64,000 bases of DNA from Streptomyces lydicus (GTDB lineage Bacteria; Actinomycetota; Actinomycetes; Streptomycetales; Streptomycetaceae). Position 1 is the stretch's first letter; each line of letters starts with the position of its first letter. The notes under the pieces were generated by a model. It did no database searches. It had not been told where the DNA came from and saw only the letters and a program-made list of their open reading frames with translations. The DNA is taken from positions 2,976,001-3,040,000 of the forward strand of contig NZ_CP017157.1 of assembly GCF_001729485.1 (NCBI RefSeq). Direction: 5' to 3'. Positions 16,948-24,416 of the stretch are shown here, piece after piece. A program made the translations under genes and the position numbers.

Positions 16948-17256
16948 ATGCCCGCACTCGCCGACCCCTGGTCCGGAGGCGGCCCCGGCCCCTGGATCCT
17001 GTTCGTACCCGTCCTCTGGGCGCTGGTCGTCCTCGGCGCGGTGACGCTGCTGCGCCGTACCGTGTGGCGCCACGGCGGCCCCGGCCGGCCGTTCCGTGGC
17101 CCCCGGTCCACCGCCCGCCTCGACGTCCCCTCGCCGGTCGCCGTCCTCGGGCGGCGCTTCGCCGCCGGCGAGATCGACGAGGAGGAGTACTGGCGCCGGA
17201 TGTCCGTCCTGGAGGAGCACTTCGGCGGCGCCGGCCCCAAGGGCGGCCCGGTGTGA
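16948..17256 (+). CDS. SHOCT domain membrane protein
   Basis: 102 residues. One membrane helix (WILFVPVLWALVVLGAVTLL), a basic linker, then a SHOCT domain (AVLGRRFAAGEIDEEEYWRR). GAGGAG lies 9 nt before ATG 16948. SHOCT is a short C-terminal oligomerisation module of unknown exact role, often on small membrane proteins. Single gene divergent from the TetR regulator. Confidence 0.88.
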   Translation: MPALADPWSGGGPGPWILFVPVLWALVVLGAVTLLRRTVWRHGGPGRPFRGPRSTARLDVPSPVAVLGRRFAAGEIDEEEYWRRMSVLEEHFGGAGPKGGPV

Positions 17257-17334
17257 CCGCGCCGCACGGCGCCGAACCCCGGCGGGTCATCTGCGCGCCA
17301 CCGCACGCGCAGCGGTGCGCCGCGCGGATTCCCT

Positions 17335-17364
17335 TTCCCCGGTGGCGTGTTGATCACCGGGGAA
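17335..17364. terminator. Bidirectional hairpin terminator
   Basis: ttccccggtg (17335-17344) pairs perfectly with caccggggaa (17355-17364) around a 10-nt loop, between convergent genes. Confidence 0.7.
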
Positions 17365-17382
17365 GCGGGGCCCGGAGGCCGG

Positions 17383-17892
17383 TCAGCCGACCGTCGCGCC
17401 GCCCGCCCGGGTACGGGCGTCGGCCGTCGTGCGGGCGTCGCCGTCCACGGGCAGCGGCTCCCAGTACGTGCGGAGCGCACGCGCCTCCTCGGGGGCCGGG
17501 GTCAGGGCCGGAAGGGTGAACCACACGACCTTGCCCCCGCCCTCCGGGCGCATCCCCCAGCTCTCGCTCAGCGCCGCGATCAGCGCCAGCCCGCGCCCGC
17601 AGGTCTCCCAGTTGTCCGCGGCCCGGATCCGGGGCAGGCGCGGATCCTCGTCGCGCACGGCGACCGTCAACTGATCGAGGAGCACGGACAGTTCGACTGT
17701 GCACTGCTTGCTGGGGCGGGCGTGCCGGTGGACGTTGGCGAGGAGTTCGGTCACCCCGAGCGCGGCGGGATCTATCAAGGCGTCGAGACGCCAGTACCGC
17801 AGCTGGGCGGCGATGATTCTGCGCACGTGTCCGATGCGAGCCGGAACGGCTTGGAGCTCCACCGTGCAGTGCCTGCTGGGCTGCCTGATCAC
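17383..17892 (-). CDS. RsbW-like ATP-binding protein (anti-sigma factor family)
   Basis: 169 residues starting at GTG 17892. It has a HATPase_c fold of the anti-sigma type: N-box VTELLANVHRHA, then VRDEDPRLPRI, then the ATP-lid glycines CGRGLALIAALSESWG, and VVWFTLP at the end of the sheet. Streptomyces carry dozens of such proteins, many without a partner sigma factor nearby; there is none next to this gene. A 35-residue non-conserved tail follows. The target is unknown. Confidence 0.88.
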   Translation of the reverse strand: MIRQPSRHCTVELQAVPARIGHVRRIIAAQLRYWRLDALIDPAALGVTELLANVHRHARPSKQCTVELSVLLDQLTVAVRDEDPRLPRIRAADNWETCGRGLALIAALSESWGMRPEGGGKVVWFTLPALTPAPEEARALRTYWEPLPVDGDARTTADARTRAGGATVG

Positions 17893-18066
17893 GACCGCGA
17901 CTCCCTGATGAGGCCGGGCGCCCCTCGTACCGGGCAGGGGCGAAGATCGAAGCCAGCGGTGCCCGCTGCATCACAGCGTCACCACTGGTGAACCCTCGGT
18001 GATACGAGACCAGGGTCAGTCAGACGCCGCGCTCACGCAACCGCACTCCTCGGCCGGAGCGGGCCC

Positions 18067-18354
18067 TCAGCCACGTGGCGGACGTGCCGCTTCCAGGGCC
18101 TTGAAGAAGAGCTCCGGGGTGCCGAGAGTCAGTGAATAGCGGTTCCCGTTGAGCCTGGCGAGCGCCCGGTCCCGCGCCGCGAACAGCGGCTTGTGGGCCT
18201 CCACGGCCTGCAACGGGGCGCTGTCGATCTCCGTACCGTAGCTGGTCAGCAGCGCGAGTCTGCCGTCCCTGATGACCACCTGCCCGGCGCGGGTCAGCGA
18301 CCGCAGCCATCGTTCGATCCGCACGCCGGTCGCGGTGAATTCGGCCTCCGCCAT
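18067..18354 (-). CDS. Small conserved hypothetical protein
   Basis: 95 residues from ATG 18354; GGGGAGG about 10 nt upstream supports this start over the GTG 9 nt earlier. The sequence ([20 protein letters not shown], then [20 protein letters not shown] and [11 protein letters not shown]) has a PH-like or all-beta look with no motif I can name. Similar proteins seem widespread in Streptomyces. No function proposed. Confidence 0.75.
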   Translation of the reverse strand: MAEAEFTATGVRIERWLRSLTRAGQVVIRDGRLALLTSYGTEIDSAPLQAVEAHKPLFAARDRALARLNGNRYSLTLGTPELFFKALEAARPPRG

Positions 18355-18601
18355 GGCCGGCACCTCCCCTCCACGAGAAGAGCAGTTCCCCTTACCGCCC
18401 CTTGAGGGAAGTTTGCCGCCACAGCGCCCGCCGCACCAGTGGCCCCGAGCGGCGGGGATGCGCGCAACGGCCCTGACCCAGGGCCGCCTTGGGGTCTCTC
18501 AAAGTGATGTTTATGCAGGTGAGAAGGGTGCGGAGGGTGGTTATAGTCGGAAGCGGCCCGGCGTTGCGAACGGGCCTCGAAACCTCCTGAGGAGTGCGCC
18601 G

Positions 18602-19756
18602 GTGAGCACCGCACAGCAGCCGCAGAGCCGGCCCGACGAGGTCCCGGGCCGGGCCCCGATGCCGACCGTCGATGTCGACCGCTCGGATCCGGACTACCGA
18701 AGCTGGCTCAAAGAAGCCGTACGCAAGGTCCAGGCGGACGCCAACCGCACCGCCGACACCCACCTCCTGCGCTTCCCGCTGCCCGAGCACTGGGGCATCG
18801 ACCTCTACCTCAAGGACGAGTCGACGCACCCCACCGGCAGCCTCAAGCACCGGCTGGCCCGCTCGCTGTTCCTCTACGGGCTGTGCAACGGCTGGATCAG
18901 ACCGGGCAAGCCGGTCATCGAGTCCTCCAGTGGCTCCACCGCCGTCTCCGAGGCGTACTTCGCCTCGCTCATCGGCGTGCCGTTCATCGCCGTGATGCCG
19001 GCCACCACCAGCCGCGAGAAGACCCGGCTGATCGAGTTCCACGGCGGCCGCTGTCATCTCGTGCAGGACCCACGGACCGTCTACGAGGTCTCCGCGCGGC
19101 TCGCCGCCGAGTCCGGTGGGCACTACATGGACCAGTTCACCTACGCCGAACGGGCCACCGACTGGCGCGGCAACAACAACATCGCCGAGTCGATCTACGA
19201 GCAGCTGCGACTGGAGCGCTACCCCGAGCCGGCCTGGATCGTGGCGACCGCGGGCACCGGCGGCACCTCCGCGACCATCGCCCGCTACGTCCACTACATG
19301 CAGTACGACACCCTGATCTGCGTCCCCGACCCGGAGAACTCCTGCTTCTTCGACGGCTGGCGCACCGGCGACGCCATGACGGACTGTGCCACCGCCTCCC
19401 GCATCGAGGGCATCGGGCGGCCCCGGATGGAGCCGAGCTTCGTACCCGGCGCGATCGACCGGATGATGAAGGTCCCGGACGCGGCCAGCGTCGCCGCCGT
19501 ACGCGCCCTGGAGGCGGCGATCGGCCGCAAGGCGGGCGGGTCGACGGGCACGGGCCTGTGGAGCGCCCTGAAGATCGTCGCGGAGATGGTCGCCGCGGGC
19601 CGCACGGGGTCCGTCGTCACGCTCCTCTGCGACCCCGGCGACCGCTACCTCGACAAGTACTACTCCGACGACTGGCTGGCCTCCCAGGGCCTGGACATCG
19701 CGCCGTACGCGCGCACCATCGAGGAGTTCCTGGCCACCGGGTCCTGGCCGGCCTGA
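18602..19756 (+). CDS. PLP-dependent cysteine synthase family protein (Cds1-like)
   Basis: 384 residues from GTG 18602 with GAGGAG upstream. Fold type II PLP enzyme: the Schiff-base lysine is Lys82 in [13 protein letters not shown], a phosphate-binding glycine loop is seen at [11 protein letters not shown], and [13 protein letters not shown] is the substrate loop. It resembles the mycobacterial Cds1 group, which releases sulfide from L-cysteine, more than CysK. A -10-like TATAGT lies at 18542-18547. Desulfhydrase activity is a family inference; O-acetylserine sulfhydrylase is the alternative. Confidence 0.88.
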   Translation: MSTAQQPQSRPDEVPGRAPMPTVDVDRSDPDYRSWLKEAVRKVQADANRTADTHLLRFPLPEHWGIDLYLKDESTHPTGSLKHRLARSLFLYGLCNGWIRPGKPVIESSSGSTAVSEAYFASLIGVPFIAVMPATTSREKTRLIEFHGGRCHLVQDPRTVYEVSARLAAESGGHYMDQFTYAERATDWRGNNNIAESIYEQLRLERYPEPAWIVATAGTGGTSATIARYVHYMQYDTLICVPDPENSCFFDGWRTGDAMTDCATASRIEGIGRPRMEPSFVPGAIDRMMKVPDAASVAAVRALEAAIGRKAGGSTGTGLWSALKIVAEMVAAGRTGSVVTLLCDPGDRYLDKYYSDDWLASQGLDIAPYARTIEEFLATGSWPA

Positions 19757-19813
19757 GCGTGCTGGTGGCACGCGGCCCGGTCACTTGGCCATCCGGTCAT
19801 CCGGTCGCCCGTG

Positions 19814-20287
19814 TCAGGTCCTGCCGAGCCGGTGTTCCAGCGTCCGCGCCGACTCCCGGAAGGCGCGTCCCAGGCCCGGCCTGGCGAGCATCAGCGCCCA
19901 GCGGAACGCCGCCGGGCCGTCCGCCGCGAACGTCCACCGCAGCCGGGTGCCACCGCTGGCCGGCGTCAGCCGCCAGTCCTCCAACAGAGCCCGCAATCCA
20001 GGGGCGTTGGTGGTGTCGACCCGGTAGGCGTACCGCGCGTCCGGCTCGGCGGCCAGCACCGTCTCGGTGAACCGGGTGCCGCCGGTGAGCCGCACCTCCC
20101 GGCCCTGCCCGCCGTGCGTCGACGCCGCGCGCGCCACGCCCGTGAACCAGGACGGCCAGCCCGCCACATCGTCCGCCAGTGCCGCGTACACCGCTTTCGG
20201 TGACGCGGCCACCTCCGCGGCGAACACCAGCCGCAGCGGGGCGGACTCGACGAATTCCAGCTCGACGGGGCGGAGTCGGCGCGCCAT
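19814..20287 (-). CDS. SRPBCC family protein (polyketide cyclase/dehydrase-like)
   Basis: 157 residues of START/Bet v1-like fold: FAAEVAASPKAVYAALADDV and WPSWFTGV at the N-terminus, then VRLTGGTRFTETVLAAEPD and DWRLTPASGGTRLRWTF, with a long C-terminal helix. These proteins bind hydrophobic ligands; no catalytic residues can be assigned. Single gene between the Cds1-like enzyme and the DeoR regulator. Confidence 0.87.
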   Translation of the reverse strand: MARRLRPVELEFVESAPLRLVFAAEVAASPKAVYAALADDVAGWPSWFTGVARAASTHGGQGREVRLTGGTRFTETVLAAEPDARYAYRVDTTNAPGLRALLEDWRLTPASGGTRLRWTFAADGPAAFRWALMLARPGLGRAFRESARTLEHRLGRT

Positions 20288-20419
20288 GGACGAGCACCCC
20301 CTACGGGACGGTCGACGGGCCGGGGGTCAGGTCCCCGGCGCGCCTCACCATAGCTGACGCCCTGTCAGGTGTCTGCCCCTCGCTCGTGTCCGCCCCTGGC
20401 CGCCGGGGCCACCGCTCGC

Positions 20420-21265
20420 TCAGAGCTCGGTGTCCACCGGCTGCTCGCCCGCCACCACCAGCTCCGGCGGCAGTTCCGCGAACTCCGCCCGCGCACCGGC
20501 GGACAGGCCCGCGTCCGTCACCAGCACATCGACCTGATCGAGGGTCGCGAACGAACTCAGCCCGACCGTGCCCCACTTGGTGTGATCGGCGACCACCACC
20601 ACGCGCCGCGCGGACCGTACGAAGTGCCGGTTGGTCTCGGCCTCCGCCAGATTCGGCGTCGACAGTCCCGCCTCCACCGATATCCCGTGCACCCCGAGGA
20701 AGAGCACATCGAAGTGCAGCGACCGGATCGCGGCGTCCGCCACCGGCCCCACGAGCGTGTCCGAGGGCGTGCGCACCCCGCCCGTCAGCACCACCGTCGC
20801 GGCACCGGCACGCGGCGCCGTGCCACCACTGGCCGCCGCTCGCTGCGCGGTGTAGAACACATCGGCCACCCGGACCGAATTCGTCACCACCGTCAGGTCC
20901 GGGACCTCCAGCAGCTGCTGTGCCAGCGCGAACGCGGTCGTGCCGCCCGCCAGCGCGATGGCGCTGCCCGGAGCGGCCATTTCGGCCGCCGCCTTGGCGA
21001 TGTCCTCCTTGGCGCTCAGCTCCAGCGACGACTTCGCCTCGAAGCCGGGCTCGTGCGTGCTCGGCTCGCTGACCGGCACCGCGCCGCCGTGCACCTTCTC
21101 GACCATGCCCTGACGCGCCAGGGCGTCCAGATCGCGACGGACCGTCATGTCCGACACGCTCAGCTTGCGGGTGAGTTCGTTGACCCGCACCCCGCCGCGC
21201 CGCCTGACCTCGTCGAGAATCAGGGCACGCCGCTGCTCCGCAAGCAGGTTCTGGTTGTCGCTCAC
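20420..21265 (-). CDS. DeoR/GlpR family transcriptional regulator
   Basis: 281 residues starting at GTG 21265. DeoR HTH at about 20-50 (VNELTRKLSVSDMTVRRDLD), followed by the sugar-phosphate-sensing domain (AIALAGGTTAFALAQQL, LTVVTNSVRVADV, then GVHGISVEAGLSTPN and VVVADHTKWG). It should respond to a phosphorylated sugar. No sugar gene is next to it, so its targets are elsewhere. Confidence 0.93.
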   Translation of the reverse strand: MSDNQNLLAEQRRALILDEVRRRGGVRVNELTRKLSVSDMTVRRDLDALARQGMVEKVHGGAVPVSEPSTHEPGFEAKSSLELSAKEDIAKAAAEMAAPGSAIALAGGTTAFALAQQLLEVPDLTVVTNSVRVADVFYTAQRAAASGGTAPRAGAATVVLTGGVRTPSDTLVGPVADAAIRSLHFDVLFLGVHGISVEAGLSTPNLAEAETNRHFVRSARRVVVVADHTKWGTVGLSSFATLDQVDVLVTDAGLSAGARAEFAELPPELVVAGEQPVDTEL

Positions 21266-21490
21266 CCCGGCCCGTCCCTTCCGCCCGGCTCGCCATGTCG
21301 GGTCGTACGCGCTGGCTGCCGCCCGCGATCACTGGTTCCCTCATCCTCGCACGAGGTACCGACAGCGACGCCGCTCCGGCCACGAACAGTGCGAAGCATG
21401 CCTGGTGGCGGGAGCGCCCAGCCCGGCGAGCCACGGTCCCTGAAGGTGCGGCGCCCGTCAGACCGTGGAGTCCGCGGCTTTCCCGGCTTC

Positions 21491-21533
21491 CCCCCGCCCC
21501 CTCCCCCTCTCCCCCTTCGGGGGAGGGGGCGGG
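21491..21533. repeat. C-rich/G-rich intergenic hairpin
   Basis: A C-rich arm (ccccgccccctcccc) and a G-rich arm (ggggagggggcgggg) flank an inner CCCCCTTCGGGGG mini-hairpin. It looks like a REP-type intergenic element; its place between divergent genes makes a simple terminator role unlikely. Confidence 0.6.
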
Positions 21534-21690
21534 GGTGGGTTCGGGGGTGGGGGGTGTGCGCGGATGACATCGGATGACGCGTACCCGCCAGGCTTCGTCC
21601 CCCGTCCCCCGTCTCCCGTCCCCCTCCCGACCCACCACCCCGAACGGGTGGATGCGTCCCCACCGGCGCGAGAGAATTCCCCAGGCACGG

Positions 21691-21800
21691 CACCGAACCG
21701 AACCACGGCTCCGAACCGAACCACGGCTCCGGACCGAACCACGGCACCGCGACCGGACCACGGCACCGAACCGAACCACGGCACCGCGACCGGACCGCCG
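21691..21800. repeat. 18/19-bp tandem array (CACCGAACCGAACCACGG type)
   Basis: Units start at 21691, 21709, 21727, 21745, 21764 and, partially, 21782, with variations ctccg/caccg and gaacc/gacc. It lies 60-170 bp before the hydrolase start codon. Confidence 0.8.
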
Positions 21801-21857
21801 CACCCGACCGAACCGCCGCGCCGCGCCACACGGACAACAACAACGGGGGACAAACCA

Positions 21858-24416
21858 GTGGACAACGCGGAACCCACGCCGCCCGCCGCCCGGGCAGCCG
21901 AACAGGACACACCACCACCAGCGACACCCCTCGTCCAGTCAACGGCGCAAGCCGAACAGGACACACACAGCACACACAGCACGCGCGGAACACACGGCAC
22001 CCACGACGCCCCCTCAGCAGTCCTCCCGACCCAGACTCCCCAATCACCCCAACCAGCCCGGTCACCCCAACCGCCCCAGCTCTCCCTGGAGTTACTGGTG
22101 CACGGCGTCGGCGGCACCACCGCGCAGGAGATGCTCGGCGATCCGCGCGTCCAGCTGATCACGGGGGACGACACCGCCGCCTGTTACCGCCGCACGGACG
22201 ACGCGGACGCGGAGGAGCGGCCCGCGGACCATCAGGGCGAGCCGGTGCGTGAGGCGTACTGCTGGTCCAATCTGACCTCGGGCAACGGGGCCCGTGCGCT
22301 GTGGCTGATCCTGTTGCCCTTCATGGTCGCCAACCTCGCGCACTGGATGCGGCCCGCCGCCCCGGCCGACCACCCGGCCCAGCGGATCTACGACCTGCTG
22401 GTGCGCCTCCTCGCGCTCACCCTCACCGTGCTGCTCGCCGCCGCGGCCTGTGAGGTCGCCCTCGACCTCACGGCCTGGCAGTGCGCCGGCACCACCGTCT
22501 GCGTCGCCGGCAAGTCGTGGTTGGGCTGGCTCGACCCCGGCAACGCCGGCTGGTGGAGCACCCCCGGCCGGCGCCTCGCCCTCGCCTCCCTGGTGCCGCT
22601 GCTCGTCATCGGATTCCTGTCGTGGCTCTCGCACCGCACCTGGAGCGCGTACGAGTCCGCCTCCCCGCCGCCCCGCGAGCCCGGCAGTTCGCGCTTCACC
22701 CCGCACGAGGAGCGGACCGCGCTCAGCCTGGAGGGCTTCTGGTACGGCCGCAGGCTGGTCGCCCGGCTGCGGGCCGCGCACACCACGGCGGGCGTCCTGA
22801 CGATCGCCGCGGTGCTGCTCGCCGCCGGCGCCAAGGCCGACGGGCACACCGGCGGCGACACCGTCCTCGCGGTCACCGGACGGGCGCTGGCCGCCCTGGT
22901 CATCCTGCTCGCCGCCGCCACGCTCGTGATCGTCTGGCGGACCGCGCGCAGTGAGGCCGCACCGGACGACCAGACCGACCGTCCGGTGGTGCGGGCGCTG
23001 CCGTACGCCGCCGTCGGCGTGCTCGCGCTGATCGCGGTGCACAGCGGCTGGGCGCGCCCCGGTGCCCGCAGCCACGGCCCGCTGCCCGGCGCGGCCGCGT
23101 TCGGCGGGATCGCGGTCTTCCAGGGCGTGCTGGTCCTCGCGCTGGCGGTGACCGCGTGCGTCCTGCAGCGCGCCGCCCGCAACGACCCCCGTACGGCGCT
23201 GCGCGGTATGGGCGGACCCGCGGTCGCCCTGCTGGCGTGCGCGGTGGGCGGGGTGCTGTCCGGGGGAGTGGCGCAGCGCTTCGCCGACTGGATGGACGGC
23301 GGGGCGACCCCGGGCCAGGCGCACGCCCCCATTCCCGGCCCGCCCGTGCTGCTGTCCTGGCAAGCCTCCGTGATCCCGGCCCTGTTGCTGGTGGTCGCCG
23401 TGGTCGTGCTGCTCGCCGCGATCCGTGTGGTGATCGTCCGCCGCCGGGTCGAGAAGGACGTCCCCGGGCTCTACGACCCGCGGGAGCACCCCGATGCGCG
23501 CCGTACGAAGCGGATCGCCGGCACCATCGCCCGCGCCGGACTCACCGACGCGTCGCCGGTCCTGGTCGCGGCCATCGCCGCGGTCACCCTCGTCCTGGGG
23601 GCCGGCGCGGTGGCCGGCGCCTGGCTCACCGACCGGGCGCCCGGGCGGGCCACCGCCGGCGCCGCGCCCGTCGTGCACGCCGCCGCCGAGACCGCGGAGT
23701 CCCTCGGCTCCTGGCTGATGAGCGCCGGGGTCATACTGCTGATCGCCATGGGCCGGCGCGCCTACCGTGACCACTCCGCCCGGCGGACCATCGGCATCCT
23801 GTGGGACGTCGGCACGTTCTGGCCGCGCGCCGCGCACCCCTTCGCGCCGCCCTGCTACGCCGAGCGTGCGGTGCCCGACCTCACCTGGCGGATGGCCACC
23901 TGGACCGAGCGGTTCGACGGCCGTCTGGTGCTCTCCGGGCACTCCCAGGGCAGCGTGCTGGCGGCCGCCGCCGTCTGGCAGCTCGATCTGGTCACCCGCA
24001 GCCGGGTGGCGCTGCTGACGTACGGCAGCCCCCTGGAGCGCCTCTACGGCCGCTGGTTCCCCGCCTTCTTCGGGCCGCCCGCGCTGACCGGGCTGCACCG
24101 TGAGATGGACGACTGGCGCAACCTGTGGCGCTTCACCGACCCCATCGGCGGACCGATCCGGCTGACCTGCGAGGACGGCCGCCGGATCGACGAGGGGCCG
24201 CTACGCGACCCGCTCGCCTTCGGCCGGACCCTGCGCAATCCGCTGCCCGCCCAGATCCTGGGGCACGGCGACTACCAGGCCGACCCGGTCTTCGACGCGG
24301 TCCGCGCCGAACTGATCGCCCGGCTCGCCCCGGGCGTGCCGCCCCAGCCCGGCCCCGCCGACGTGGCGTCCGCCGACCGTCCCGGTCAGGGGAGTTCGGG
24401 CAGGTCGTCCGCGTAG
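21858..24416 (+). CDS. Polytopic membrane protein with alpha/beta-hydrolase motifs
   Basis: 852 residues from GTG 21858 (ggggga upstream). Residues 1-75 are Pro/Thr/Gln-rich with THSTHSTRGTHGTH. A hydrolase-like strand and oxyanion-type motif LLVHGVGGTT come at about 80-88 (His82). About eleven membrane segments fill 150-640. Then a soluble C-terminal part carries the nucleophile elbow GHSQG with Ser696 (VLSGHSQGSVLAAAAVW) and a DYQADPVF/H candidate near 810 (LGHGDYQADPVF). This suggests a hydrolase fold split by a large membrane insertion. The stop overlaps the convergent AAA gene by 31 bp. Substrate unknown. Confidence 0.82.
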   Translation: MDNAEPTPPAARAAEQDTPPPATPLVQSTAQAEQDTHSTHSTRGTHGTHDAPSAVLPTQTPQSPQPARSPQPPQLSLELLVHGVGGTTAQEMLGDPRVQLITGDDTAACYRRTDDADAEERPADHQGEPVREAYCWSNLTSGNGARALWLILLPFMVANLAHWMRPAAPADHPAQRIYDLLVRLLALTLTVLLAAAACEVALDLTAWQCAGTTVCVAGKSWLGWLDPGNAGWWSTPGRRLALASLVPLLVIGFLSWLSHRTWSAYESASPPPREPGSSRFTPHEERTALSLEGFWYGRRLVARLRAAHTTAGVLTIAAVLLAAGAKADGHTGGDTVLAVTGRALAALVILLAAATLVIVWRTARSEAAPDDQTDRPVVRALPYAAVGVLALIAVHSGWARPGARSHGPLPGAAAFGGIAVFQGVLVLALAVTACVLQRAARNDPRTALRGMGGPAVALLACAVGGVLSGGVAQRFADWMDGGATPGQAHAPIPGPPVLLSWQASVIPALLLVVAVVVLLAAIRVVIVRRRVEKDVPGLYDPREHPDARRTKRIAGTIARAGLTDASPVLVAAIAAVTLVLGAGAVAGAWLTDRAPGRATAGAAPVVHAAAETAESLGSWLMSAGVILLIAMGRRAYRDHSARRTIGILWDVGTFWPRAAHPFAPPCYAERAVPDLTWRMATWTERFDGRLVLSGHSQGSVLAAAAVWQLDLVTRSRVALLTYGSPLERLYGRWFPAFFGPPALTGLHREMDDWRNLWRFTDPIGGPIRLTCEDGRRIDEGPLRDPLAFGRTLRNPLPAQILGHGDYQADPVFDAVRAELIARLAPGVPPQPGPADVASADRPGQGSSGRSSA

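Larger units (their letters stand above)
21266..21857. other. Long divergent intergenic region with G-rich hairpin and repeats
   Basis: About 590 bp between the DeoR gene and the membrane hydrolase. No supportable gene. It holds a C-run/G-run hairpin (about 21491-21533) and an 18-bp repeat array (21691-21800). Open frames here are compositional. Confidence 0.6.

Noticed and set aside
21491..21533. G-rich hairpin as a transcription terminator
   Set aside because: It lies between divergent promoters, with no gene ending there; treated as a repeat.
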